From an uncultured Marinococcus sp. (GTDB lineage: Bacteria > Bacillota > Bacilli > Bacillales > Marinococcaceae), in the NCBI RefSeq assembly GCF_947493875.1, contig NZ_CANLSU010000007.1:1-64000 (forward strand): a stretch of DNA of 64,000 bases, written 5' to 3'. Position 1 is the first letter of the stretch; each line of letters starts with the position of its first letter. Below the pieces are notes generated by a model, which was given only the letters and a program-made list of their open reading frames with translations, was not told where the DNA came from and ran no database searches. A program made the position numbers and the translations under genes. This document shows positions 25,547-32,760 of the stretch, one piece after another.

Positions 25547-26998
25547 TTAGGAAAGATCCATTCTTTTCTTTTTGTTTCTTGGCGGCCGGCTGTTTTTACT
25601 GGAGCCGTGACCCTGCCCCTGAGGACGCTTTTGCTTATATTTCGAGGAAGACTTGCCCTGGCCTTTAGAGCCCTTATTACGAAGCGGTGCTTCCGAAGTA
25701 AGTTTTACCGGCTCTTCTTTTACCTCGCGTGCGTTCATTTTAAGCGCTGCTGCTACGATTTCTTTTGCCTCGTATTCATTCAGCAGCTCTTCTGCTGTAC
25801 GCTCCCAGTATTCGTTATCGTCGACTTCCATCGATCCGACCAGTTTTTGTACGGCCTGCTGGGCACGTCCTTCAACTGCATCGTTTCTCGTCGGCTTTGG
25901 CGCTTTTTTCAATTTGGCCTGAACCGTTTTTTCGATAAGACGCAGATGCGTCATTTCTCTCGACGGTACGAAGCTGTATGCCACGCCTTCGTTTCCTGCC
26001 CGTCCTGTACGGCCGATCCGGTGCACATAGCTTTCCGGATCCTGCGGAAGGTCAAAGTTGTATACGTGTGTGACACCGCTCACGTCAATGCCGCGGGCAG
26101 CTACGTCAGTAGCGATCAATAGCTCAATCGTACCTTTTTTGAATTTCTGAAGTACTTTATCTCTTTGAGCCTGCTTCATGTCGCCATGAATGCCTTCTGC
26201 TGCATAACCGCGTCTTGATAATGCTTCTGCGAGTTCATCCACGCGGCGCTTCGTGCGTCCGAAAACAATCGCAAGCTCCGGCGGAGTATAATCGAGCATA
26301 TTACAAAGCGTTTCGAACTTTTCCTGTTCGTTCACTTCGATATAATACTGATCGATCTTCGCTACTGTCATGCTTTTATTTTTCACTTGAACCTGTTCAG
26401 GGTTAGTCATGAATTTATCTGCTACACGCTTCAGCTTTGGAGGCATTGTAGCTGAGAATAAAAGCATCTGTCTTGGCTCTGGGATATCCTTTAAGATTTC
26501 TTCAATGTCATCCACGAATCCCATGCTGAGCATCTCGTCTGCTTCATCAAGCACCACTGTATTCATTTTTCCGAGGTCGATCGTTTTTCTCCGCACGTGA
26601 TCCATTAAACGCCCCGGTGTTGCTACAATGATTTGTGGTTTTCTTTTCAGCGCTTTAATTTGGCGCTGAATATCCTGTCCTCCGTAAACGGCTACTGCTG
26701 TAACACGTTTATGCTTTCCGAGGCGGTTTAATTCTTCGGATACCTGCACAGCAAGCTCTCTAGTAGGTGCAAGTACAATGCCCTGCGGAGCGTTTGCTGT
26801 TTTATCGGCTGCTTCAAGAAGCGGTATGCCGAAAGCTGCAGTTTTTCCTGTGCCAGTTTGTGCCTGGCCAATAATATCTGTTCCGTTCTTCGCTTTTGGA
26901 ATAACTTCCGATTGTATGGGTGTTGCTTCTTCAAATCCCATTTCTTCAATAGCTTGAAGAATAGGTGATTCCAATCTTAGTTCTGAAAATAAAGTCAA
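25547..26998 (-). CDS. cshA: DEAD-box ATP-dependent RNA helicase CshA
   Basis: RNA helicase of 483 residues acting in ribosome assembly, mRNA decay and cold adaptation. All motifs are present: Q motif [12 protein letters not shown], motif [39 protein letters not shown], and [10 protein letters not shown]. After about residue 370 comes a variable domain ending in a basic Gly/Lys/Arg-rich tail, as in CshA. The start codon region has AAAAGGGG upstream. A long upstream region (27000-27245) without genes holds its promoter. Confidence 0.92.
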   Translation of the reverse strand: MTLFSELRLESPILQAIEEMGFEEATPIQSEVIPKAKNGTDIIGQAQTGTGKTAAFGIPLLEAADKTANAPQGIVLAPTRELAVQVSEELNRLGKHKRVTAVAVYGGQDIQRQIKALKRKPQIIVATPGRLMDHVRRKTIDLGKMNTVVLDEADEMLSMGFVDDIEEILKDIPEPRQMLLFSATMPPKLKRVADKFMTNPEQVQVKNKSMTVAKIDQYYIEVNEQEKFETLCNMLDYTPPELAIVFGRTKRRVDELAEALSRRGYAAEGIHGDMKQAQRDKVLQKFKKGTIELLIATDVAARGIDVSGVTHVYNFDLPQDPESYVHRIGRTGRAGNEGVAYSFVPSREMTHLRLIEKTVQAKLKKAPKPTRNDAVEGRAQQAVQKLVGSMEVDDNEYWERTAEELLNEYEAKEIVAAALKMNAREVKEEPVKLTSEAPLRNKGSKGQGKSSSKYKQKRPQGQGHGSSKNSRPPRNKKKRMDLS

Positions 26999-27159
26999 GT
27001 ATATATTCCCCTTTTATGCTTATTCGATCATTATCGTATGAACTAATTAACATTACCATATTCATGAAAAGAAATCCATCTAATTTTCATATTCCATAGA
27101 AATTAACTACAAATTCACACTGATCATTTAATTGTAATGAAAACGTAACATAAACCGCA

Positions 27160-27189
27160 TTGAACAGTGTATGGAAATGACGATATAAT
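27160..27189 (+). promoter_or_regulatory. sigma-A promoter of the 74-residue protein gene
   Basis: TTGAAC (27160-27165) and TATAAT (27184-27189) are separated by 18 bp, about 55 bp ahead of the start codon. Confidence 0.6.
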
Positions 27190-27245
27190 TAAATTACAAA
27201 ATTTTCATTTAATTGTGCATATAATTATGTAAGGAGGACGGGCAA

Positions 27246-27470
27246 ATGGCTGTGGAGAATAAATTTGCTTATTTTGTTGACCGTTCCGGAAGGCAAGTCA
27301 CGGTGGGAACACTTAAAGATATCGAGCAAATGGACTTAGGCCGTGGACAGATTTATTATTGCGATTCTGAGCAGGCACTCCTCCAGGGTGTTAAAGAGTA
27401 CTATCATAAAGAGTGTATCATCACTCTCCGTTCTCCGATGTATGATTTTAAAGAAAACCTTTCACGTTAA
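27246..27470 (+). CDS. hypothetical small protein
   Basis: Unrecognised 74-residue protein, soluble, with two cysteines (YYCDSEQ and KECIITL). The sequence alternates short hydrophobic strands and charged turns, and no membrane segment or signal is visible. A strong ribosome binding site (AAGGAGG, 8 nt spacing), a good promoter and a tight terminator all support it as a real, separately transcribed gene. Confidence 0.7.
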   Translation: MAVENKFAYFVDRSGRQVTVGTLKDIEQMDLGRGQIYYCDSEQALLQGVKEYYHKECIITLRSPMYDFKENLSR

Positions 27471-27509
27471 TCTCTGCCCTGCTTTCTCCGAAAGCAGCGG
27501 TATACATAT

Positions 27510-27543
27510 AAAGAGGGTCCGCTTTTCACTGCGGACCCTCTTT
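27510..27543. terminator. bidirectional terminator
   Basis: AAAGAGGGTCCGC and GCGGACCCTCTTT form a perfect 13-bp stem with an 8-nt loop between the 74-residue gene and ohrA. Confidence 0.9.
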
Positions 27544-27549
27544 ACGTCT

Positions 27550-27969
27550 TTATTTCACTTCAGATTGAACCTTTACTTCAATGTTGTTTCTTGTCGCTTT
27601 GGAATAAGGGCAGTACTGGTGGGCAAGATCCACTAATTCGTCTGCTTCCTCTTTTGAAACACCGCTGATTTCTACCGTGAGTTCAGCAGCCAATTGAAAC
27701 ATGCCGTCGGATTCGTCTTTTTGCAGACTGACAGCTGCAGTTGTTTTAGAAGAAACGTCTTTATTCTTCTTGCTTGCCTGCAGGTTCAGCATACCGTCAA
27801 AGCAGGCTGCATAGCCCGATGCAAAAAGCTGCTCCGGATTGGATCCTGATTTGGAAGAACCTGAACCCGGCTGTTCCAGATTCACATCAATCATTCCATC
27901 TTCAGAACGAACATGACCTTCACGTCCGCCTTCTACAGTAGCTTTTGAAGTAAATATTGTTTCTGCCAT
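27550..27969 (-). CDS. ohrA: organic hydroperoxide resistance protein
   Basis: Ohr/OsmC-family thiol peroxidase of 139 residues that reduces organic hydroperoxides. The two catalytic cysteines are in place: Cys56 (SGYAACFDGML) and Cys120 (HQYCPYSKATRNN). The start at 27969 follows GGAGGAG by 6 nt; the frame could extend five codons upstream but without a better site. No OhrR regulator gene is adjacent. Confidence 0.93.
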   Translation of the reverse strand: MAETIFTSKATVEGGREGHVRSEDGMIDVNLEQPGSGSSKSGSNPEQLFASGYAACFDGMLNLQASKKNKDVSSKTTAAVSLQKDESDGMFQLAAELTVEISGVSKEEADELVDLAHQYCPYSKATRNNIEVKVQSEVK

Positions 27970-28220
27970 ACATAACTCCTCCATTCAACTTAATAACGAT
28001 TGATTCCAATAGTTACTATACACGTTTACTCCACTTTTTAAACATTCATCGCACCAATGTAATTGATTGGACCGCCTTTCACATAAGCTGAAGAAATAGT
28101 AAATACGGCAGTTGCCCGCGGTGAAAAGCTGTTATAAAATCATTGAAGATTAAGTGAAAATGACTGCCTGGAGGCCTTTTACTTTGAAAACAATTCCACG
28201 ATTAAGGAGTGGCCGAAATC

Positions 28221-29012
28221 ATGAATCAGGACTTCCCATTAAAAACCCCAACTAATTCTTTACTGCTCACAGCCGTTGATCATACCCGGGTCGGAGTAAT
28301 CATTACTGACCCTGATATAGAAGACAATCCTATCATCTATACAAACAGTGGCTTTTGCAATTTAACCGGCTATTCCGCAGAAGAGATTCTTGGAAGCAAC
28401 TGCCGTTTTCTCCAGGGACCGGAAAGCGACGTTCATACTATCGGACGTATGAGAGAAGCGCTGAAAACATACGAACCCATTTCGATTGAAATTATTAACT
28501 ACCGGAAAGACGGCACTATGTTTTGGAACGAGCTTCACATTGACCCTGTATACGAATCGGAAGAAGATAAATATTATTTTATTGGAGTGCAAAAAGATAT
28601 TACAAAACAAAAGAATGCTGAAAAAGATGCTTTAGAGTATTTCAATGAAATCAGTCTTTTATCCACTCCCATCGTTCCTATCATTAATAGTGTATACGCG
28701 ATGCCACTAATCGGTAACGTCGATGAGCAGAGACTAAAGATTATTTTCACAAATATTACTGACGTAATTCACCACTCCAAAGTGGAAACGCTCATCGTCG
28801 ACCTTTCCGGTCTTTCGACATTGAATGACGATATTATGAAAGGAATCTTCACTCTAAATGATCTTCTGAAGCTGCTTGGCACAGAATTGATTGTAACCGG
28901 GATTTCTCCAAGTCTTGCGGTAAGGTCCAAAGATATGGACTTTGATTTTTCCGCTTTTCAGACCTTTGGGACAGTAAAAGATGCAATTCGTTTCAAGCAG
29001 CGGAACACTTGA
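28221..29012 (+). CDS. ytvA: blue-light photoreceptor YtvA (LOV-STAS)
   Basis: Flavin-binding light sensor of 263 residues. An N-terminal LOV/PAS domain (about 15-130) has the photoactive cysteine in GSNCRFLQG (Cys61) and NYRKDGTMFWNELHIDP. A helical linker begins after ITKQKNAEK. The C-terminal STAS domain spans about 150-260 (PIVPIINSVYAMPLIGN; VDLSGLSTLND). This matches B. subtilis YtvA/PfyP, which feeds light into the sigma-B stressosome. ATG 28221 lies behind AAGGAG; GTG 28209 overlaps that site. No rsb genes lie in the window. Confidence 0.94.
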   Translation: MNQDFPLKTPTNSLLLTAVDHTRVGVIITDPDIEDNPIIYTNSGFCNLTGYSAEEILGSNCRFLQGPESDVHTIGRMREALKTYEPISIEIINYRKDGTMFWNELHIDPVYESEEDKYYFIGVQKDITKQKNAEKDALEYFNEISLLSTPIVPIINSVYAMPLIGNVDEQRLKIIFTNITDVIHHSKVETLIVDLSGLSTLNDDIMKGIFTLNDLLKLLGTELIVTGISPSLAVRSKDMDFDFSAFQTFGTVKDAIRFKQRNT

Positions 29013-29046
29013 TATTAATGTCTTTAAAATTCGTTCGCAAAATGTG

Positions 29047-29075
29047 TTGCTATTGTTTGGAGCACATGATAAGAT
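29047..29075 (+). promoter_or_regulatory. promoter of csp copy 1
   Basis: TTGCTA (29047-29052), a 17-bp spacer and TAAGAT (29070-29075). The same boxes occur in copy 2, giving a leader of about 115 nt before the start codon. Confidence 0.7.
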
Positions 29076-29082
29076 GAGATTA

Positions 29083-29197
29083 CTATTTTGATCCGTTAGT
29101 CAGAACAAGGTTAGGGTTTTAGCTTCTGAACTTGGTACTACGCGGTTTGCAAGATAAGTAACATTTGTGCCATGAGGCACGCAGGAGGATTATTTTT
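29083..29197 (+). promoter_or_regulatory. cold-shock leader RNA of csp copy 1
   Basis: Untranslated leader of about 115 nt. It has a conserved block with AAGGTTAGGG and CTTCTGAACTTGG, and a hairpin GTGCC-ATGA-GGCAC (29067-29080 by offset: 29167-29180) directly before the GCAGGAGGA ribosome binding site. Long structured leaders are typical of csp genes, where folding changes with temperature. Confidence 0.6.
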
Positions 29198-29398
29198 ATG
29201 GAACAAGGTACAGTTAAGTGGTTTAACGCAGAAAAAGGTTTTGGCTTCATCGAACGCGAAGGTGCAGACGACGTTTTCGTTCACTTCTCCGCTATCCAGG
29301 AAGAAGGCTTTAAAACCTTAGAAGAAGGACAAACGGTAGAATTCGAAATAGTAGAAGGCGACCGCGGCCCACAAGCTGCAAACGTCACTAAAAACTAA
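29198..29398 (+). CDS. cold shock protein (copy 1)
   Basis: CspA/CspB-type single-stranded nucleic acid chaperone of 66 residues with the RNP1 motif KGFGFIE and RNP2 motif VFVHF. The start at 29198 follows AGGAGG; the longer frame lies in the leader. The protein is identical to that of copy 2. Confidence 0.95.
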   Translation: MEQGTVKWFNAEKGFGFIEREGADDVFVHFSAIQEEGFKTLEEGQTVEFEIVEGDRGPQAANVTKN

Positions 29399-29409
29399 TT
29401 AAACCATAT

Positions 29410-29443
29410 AAAGCCGCTCTCATTTGAGAGAGTGGCTTTTTTC
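29410..29443 (+). terminator. terminator of csp copy 1
   Basis: AAGCC-G-CTCTC pairs with GAGAG-T-GGCTT, followed by TTTTTTC. It separates the two csp units, so each is transcribed on its own. Confidence 0.85.
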
Positions 29444-29491
29444 TTTTCAAAAAAAATTACTCATTCTTTAATATTTAAATAATAAAGTCTG

Positions 29492-29520
29492 TTGCTATAA
29501 TTTGGTTAACATGATACAAT
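29492..29520 (+). promoter_or_regulatory. promoter of csp copy 2
   Basis: TTGCTA (29492-29497), a 17-bp spacer and TACAAT (29515-29520), a somewhat better -10 than in copy 1. Confidence 0.72.
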
Positions 29521-29527
29521 TAGATTA

Positions 29528-29642
29528 CTATTTTGATCCGTTAGTTTGAACAAGGTTAGGGTTTTAGCTTCTGAACTTGGAACTATGCGGTTTGCAAGAT
29601 AAGTATTATTTGTGCCACAGGGCACGCAGGAGGATTATTTTT
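29528..29642 (+). promoter_or_regulatory. cold-shock leader RNA of csp copy 2
   Basis: Same leader as copy 1. Its hairpin GTGCC-ACAG-GGCAC (29612-29625) keeps both stem arms while three of the four loop bases differ from copy 1, which suggests selection on the structure. Confidence 0.6.
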
Positions 29643-29843
29643 ATGGAACAAGGTACAGTTAAGTGGTTTAACGCAGAAAAAGGTTTTGGCTTCATCGAAC
29701 GCGAAGGTGCAGACGACGTTTTCGTTCACTTCTCCGCTATCCAGGAAGAAGGCTTTAAAACCTTAGAAGAAGGACAAACGGTAGAATTCGAAATAGTAGA
29801 AGGCGACCGTGGCCCACAAGCTGCAAACGTCACTAAAAACTAA
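29643..29843 (+). CDS. cold shock protein (copy 2)
   Basis: Identical 66-residue protein to copy 1, with a single synonymous base change (an Arg codon, CGC to CGT). RNP1 and RNP2 motifs intact. It has its own promoter, leader and terminator. Confidence 0.95.
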   Translation: MEQGTVKWFNAEKGFGFIEREGADDVFVHFSAIQEEGFKTLEEGQTVEFEIVEGDRGPQAANVTKN

Positions 29844-29859
29844 TTAAGCCATATATGAG

Positions 29860-29888
29860 CCTCTCTCCTTGTTGGAGAGAGGTTTTTT
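29860..29888 (+). terminator. terminator of csp copy 2
   Basis: CCTCTCTCC and GGAGAGAGG form a perfect 9-bp stem with a 5-nt loop, then six T. Confidence 0.92.
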
Positions 29889-29915
29889 CTTGCTGATTTC
29901 AACAGACGAATATAC

Positions 29916-29966
29916 AAAAAAGAATACCCGGCAGCCAGGTATTTCTGCTGCATGGTATTCTTTTTA
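29916..29966 (-). terminator. terminator of the 44-residue peptide gene
   Basis: AAAAAGAATACC and GGTATTCTTTTT form a 12-bp stem around a larger loop that can itself pair (GCAG with CTGC). On the minus strand it follows the small gene's stop directly. Confidence 0.75.
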
Positions 29967-30101
29967 TTAGCGGCGTCTAAACGTTTCAAGAAACGCGTGA
30001 ACAATCTCTACCGACTGAAAAGCAAAAATGCTGAGTGCCGAAAGGGATAAGAGCCCCATTACAACAAAGCGCATATTCTGAACCAAATGCAAAGCCCACA
30101 T
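29967..30101 (-). CDS. 44-residue single-pass membrane peptide
   Basis: Short gene on the minus strand: ATG at 30101-30099, TAA at 29969-29967. It sits behind an excellent ribosome binding site (AAAGGAGGGG, 5 nt spacing) and ends in a terminator. The peptide has a hydrophobic helix (about residues 11-30, FVVMGLLSLSALSIFAF) between a short N-terminal part and a basic end (ETFRRR). No family is recognised. It might be a small regulatory membrane protein or a toxin-like peptide; nothing in the sequence decides this. Confidence 0.65.
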   Translation of the reverse strand: MWALHLVQNMRFVVMGLLSLSALSIFAFQSVEIVHAFLETFRRR

Positions 30102-30231
30102 GTTTACCCCTCCTTTGATATATTTCTATCATACTCTCCTGTCACATGTTTGCAACAATTTTATGTTATTTTCTAACATATTTCCTACTATACTGCGGTT
30201 CAACGAAGCTCCATTGAATGCTGACCTGATT

Positions 30232-30870
30232 TTAATTAAAAGGAAACCATTTTTTCACTTTATTTTTCCAATACCTTACGGAAATATATTCAAACACATA
30301 GGTTAAAATTAAACCATATAAAATAACCCCAAACAAACTAAGCACTACCATCGTTCCCTGACCAAGTACTGTAACCGGCTCAATGTTGGAGCGTCCAAAC
30401 ATCACGAGTGCCATAAGTACGCTTATAGCAGATGTCCACAGCGAATCTGCCGGAGGTTCGATGCCCCACACCCAAAGAACAAAACAAATATACAATATTG
30501 AAATACCGCCCCAAACGTAATATTGATGCTGGCGGCTTAAATAACGAATAAGCGGCATCGTATAAAATTTGGTGATTGTTTTAAGACGGAAAAGGTGAAT
30601 GATTCTTGCCAGGCGTGCGAATTGAAAAATAGCATCTGCCGGTATAATAGCTATTAATAAAAACGGGTGGGATTTTACAAATTCCCATTTCTTCTCTGCA
30701 CGAAAAAAACGGAAAGCATAATCAAGCGTAAATAACGCCCAGGTTGTCCAAATAATATAACCGGAAGCTTCTGTTTCATACCAAAGCGTTCCTACAGAGA
30801 GAATGGCAAGTATCACCATAATCGCTTCGTATAATCGCTGCCCGAATCCCTGGTCTCTCTTTTCACTCAT
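30232..30870 (-). CDS. ion-channel-like membrane protein with degenerate pore
   Basis: Protein of 212 residues of the voltage-gated ion channel superfamily. A voltage-sensor-like region has four helices, the fourth carrying spaced arginines and lysines (RLARIIHLFRLKTITK, about 85-100). Two more helices flank a pore loop ending in EPVTVLGQ. Where potassium channels have TVGYGD, this protein has VMFGRSN, so a normal K+ filter is missing. It may conduct other ions, need a partner, or act only as a sensor. ATG 30870 follows AGGAAAGTGAGTC-type sequence, a weak ribosome binding site. Confidence 0.75.
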   Translation of the reverse strand: MSEKRDQGFGQRLYEAIMVILAILSVGTLWYETEASGYIIWTTWALFTLDYAFRFFRAEKKWEFVKSHPFLLIAIIPADAIFQFARLARIIHLFRLKTITKFYTMPLIRYLSRQHQYYVWGGISILYICFVLWVWGIEPPADSLWTSAISVLMALVMFGRSNIEPVTVLGQGTMVVLSLFGVILYGLILTYVFEYISVRYWKNKVKKWFPFN

Positions 30871-30942
30871 TGTCGACGACTCACTTTCCTGTCCATTTAG
30901 CTTTAATCGTACTATTCTAATAAAAAAACAGCAAATTTTCTA

Positions 30943-30971
30943 TTGCACAATTCGCTGCTACTGGTTATAAT
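30943..30971 (+). promoter_or_regulatory. tRNA promoter
   Basis: TTGCAC (30943-30948), 17 bp, TATAAT (30966-30971), ending 12 bp before the mature tRNA 5' end. Confidence 0.8.
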
Positions 30972-30983
30972 AGAATTTGTCTT

Positions 30984-31070
30984 GCGGATGTGGCGGAACT
31001 GGCAGACGCGCACGGTTCAGGTCCGTGTGAGCTTACGCTCTTGGAGGTTCGAATCCTCTCATCCGCACCA
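30984..31070 (+). tRNA. tRNA-Leu (anticodon CAG)
   Basis: An 87-nt class II tRNA with CCA encoded. The acceptor arms GCGGATG and CATCCGC pair fully. The anticodon loop TTCAGGT holds CAG, which reads CTG leucine codons. The long variable arm GTGAGCTTACGCTC and the T loop GTTCGAATC are as expected for tRNA-Leu. It has its own promoter and terminator, so it is a lone tRNA unit. Confidence 0.97.
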
Positions 31071-31085
31071 TTCTTATACAACGAA

Positions 31086-31118
31086 CACACCAGGCTTTCC
31101 AGGCTGGTGTTTTTTTAT
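31086..31118 (+). terminator. terminator of the tRNA unit
   Basis: ACACCAG and CTGGTGT form a stem with a 10-nt loop followed by seven T. Confidence 0.85.
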
Positions 31119-31250
31119 GCTTTTATCTTTTTATTTTAGCACGTTGCTCTCCTCAGGAGCATCTTTCTTTTATTATTAGTGTAAGTGGCAGACAAAGACG
31201 GGTATTAGGATTACAGCTTTAATCCATAACTATATGACAGGAGGATCAAG

Positions 31251-31970
31251 GTGAGCAGACAATTAGCGGAATGGCTTCAAGGCTCTAATTACAGTGTCGT
31301 CATGACCGGTGCCGGAATGTCCACGGATAGCGGACTCCCCGATTTCCGGTCATCCTCAGGGCTTTGGAGCAATCATGATCCGAAACAGCTGGCGACAGTG
31401 GAAGCACTTGAACATCAAAATGAAGCTTTCACAAAGTTCTACCAATGGCGACTGCAGTCGCTGCTCGGTGCATCACCAAATAAAGGGCACGAAATTCTGG
31501 CTCAATGGGAACAACAAGATCTGCTGCAGCACGTAATCACCCAAAATGTTGATGGCTTTCATCAGGCGGCCGGCCAGCAGCATGTTTCTGCTTTGCACGG
31601 CAGTCTGCGGGAGATTAACTGCCATATTTGCGGCCGGCAGGCATCACAGAAAGACTTTTTAAACGGATCTTCCCACTGTCCACACTGCGGAGGCAAGCTC
31701 CGGCCGGGCATCGTTTTGTTTGGGGAAATGCTTCCGGAGCAGGCTATCCAGCAGGCACAGGAGGCCACCGCAGCCTGTGATTTATTTATTGTTCTCGGGT
31801 CAAGCCTCCAGGTAGCCCCTGCTTCCCTTTTTCCGATAGAAGCAAAAGAAAGCGGAGCCAGGCTCGTTATTGTAAATCAGGAAGAAACAGAACTCGATTC
31901 CTGGGCGGATTTAACCTTTCCCGGGGCTTCTATTCAAAACGTGCTCACTGAAGCAAATAAGCATCTATAA
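31251..31970 (+). CDS. NAD-dependent protein deacylase (sirtuin)
   Basis: Sir2-family enzyme of 239 residues that removes acyl groups from lysines using NAD+. NAD-binding motifs TGAGMSTDSGLPDFRSS and TQNVDGFH, the catalytic His116 (LHGS), and a zinc site with Cys124, Cys127, Cys143 and Cys146 are all present. It corresponds to SrtN/CobB-type deacylases. The GTG start at 31251 lies 6 nt behind GGAGG. Single-gene unit ending in a terminator. Confidence 0.93.
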   Translation: MSRQLAEWLQGSNYSVVMTGAGMSTDSGLPDFRSSSGLWSNHDPKQLATVEALEHQNEAFTKFYQWRLQSLLGASPNKGHEILAQWEQQDLLQHVITQNVDGFHQAAGQQHVSALHGSLREINCHICGRQASQKDFLNGSSHCPHCGGKLRPGIVLFGEMLPEQAIQQAQEATAACDLFIVLGSSLQVAPASLFPIEAKESGARLVIVNQEETELDSWADLTFPGASIQNVLTEANKHL

Positions 31971-31972
31971 CT

Positions 31973-32009
31973 AATAGAGCGTCCTGCCGCAGCGGGACGC
32001 TCTATTTTA
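31973..32009 (+). terminator. terminator of the sirtuin gene
   Basis: ATAGAGCGTCC and GGACGCTCTAT pair over 11 bp, followed by TTTTAC. Confidence 0.8.
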
Positions 32010-32112
32010 CAAACAGGTTTAGCTTTTATTTTAATATCCCGCATTACTATACCCATCTCATTTTAAATTACAGCTTTTCCTATTTCATTCGCCTATATGT
32101 TAAAATATTAAA

Positions 32113-32127
32113 TGATAATCATTTTCA
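32113..32127 (+). promoter_or_regulatory. Fur box of the nitroreductase gene
   Basis: TGATAATCATTTTCA matches the 7-1-7 Fur motif except at one position and lies 18 bp upstream of the nitroreductase start, overlapping the likely promoter. Confidence 0.8.
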
Positions 32128-32145
32128 ATCTAGGAGGCACTTCTT

Positions 32146-32706
32146 ATGACTGATATAGCCGATACTCCACTCGCCCAGACCATTCAATCCCGCCGGAGCA
32201 TCAAAAAATTCACGGACCAGCCGGTGCATAAAGAAACCATCCTTGAACTGCTCGAAATATCCAAATGGGCACCTGATCATGGTGTGCGTGAGCCGTGGCG
32301 TTTTCTGCTGTTTCTTGGCAGCGGCACGGAAAAGCTTGCAGAAGCCCTCGCTGACTATCAGGAGCATGAAGGTTCAAAAAAGCCTGAAAAAGTACGGGCT
32401 CAAATTTCTGAGCTTCCCGGGGCCCTGCTTGTCGTTAATCAGGCAGAGCAAAAAACGGAAAAATGGGAAGAGGATTTTGGCGCAGCCTCTACCCTTATCC
32501 AAAATTTTCAGCTGTTAAGCTGGGAGCAAAATATCGGTATGATTTGGAAAACCGGTGACTATATCTATTCAAACCGCTTCAAGCAGTCGCTTGGCATCGA
32601 TCCGGAAGAAACAATTGTTGGCATGCTGCAGCTCGGCTATTTTGAGAAAATACCAAAAGCCAAGCCAAGAACGTCCATTGAGGAAAAAATTAATATTTTT
32701 GAGTAA
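32146..32706 (+). CDS. nitroreductase family protein, Fur-controlled
   Basis: FMN-dependent oxidoreductase of 186 residues. FMN-contact regions are SRRSIKKFTD at the N-terminus and WAPDHGVREPWRF; the C-terminal part has EETIVGMLQLGYF. Homologues reduce nitro compounds, quinones or flavins. The clear Fur box suggests a job in iron metabolism, for example supplying reduced flavin or reducing ferric siderophore, but that is inference. Start follows AGGAGG. Single gene with its own terminator. Confidence 0.87.
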   Translation: MTDIADTPLAQTIQSRRSIKKFTDQPVHKETILELLEISKWAPDHGVREPWRFLLFLGSGTEKLAEALADYQEHEGSKKPEKVRAQISELPGALLVVNQAEQKTEKWEEDFGAASTLIQNFQLLSWEQNIGMIWKTGDYIYSNRFKQSLGIDPEETIVGMLQLGYFEKIPKAKPRTSIEEKINIFE

Positions 32707-32723
32707 AATGCTCAATTTCCATT

Positions 32724-32756
32724 AAAAAACCTTCCTGAACGCCAGGAAGGTTTTTT
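32724..32756. terminator. bidirectional terminator
   Basis: AAAAAACCTTCCTG and CAGGAAGGTTTTTT form a 14-bp stem between the nitroreductase and the converging YeeE/YedE gene. Confidence 0.92.
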
Positions 32757-32760
32757 CGTA

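Larger units (their letters stand above)
29045..29413 (+). repeat. tandem duplication, copy 1 (csp unit)
   Basis: Promoter, leader and coding region of a cold-shock gene repeat 445 bp downstream (29490-29858) without any insertion or deletion. The coding parts differ at one base of 201; the leaders differ at about nine positions; similarity fades after the stop codons. Confidence 0.9.
29490..29858 (+). repeat. tandem duplication, copy 2 (csp unit)
   Basis: Second copy of the unit starting at 29045, offset 445 bp. Promoter boxes, leader, ribosome binding site and coding sequence all recur. Confidence 0.9.

Noticed and set aside
28040-28062. Small inverted repeat (CCAAT...ATTGG) upstream of ytvA as an operator
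   Set aside because: Five-base arms are expected by chance in AT-rich DNA and it is far from a clear promoter.
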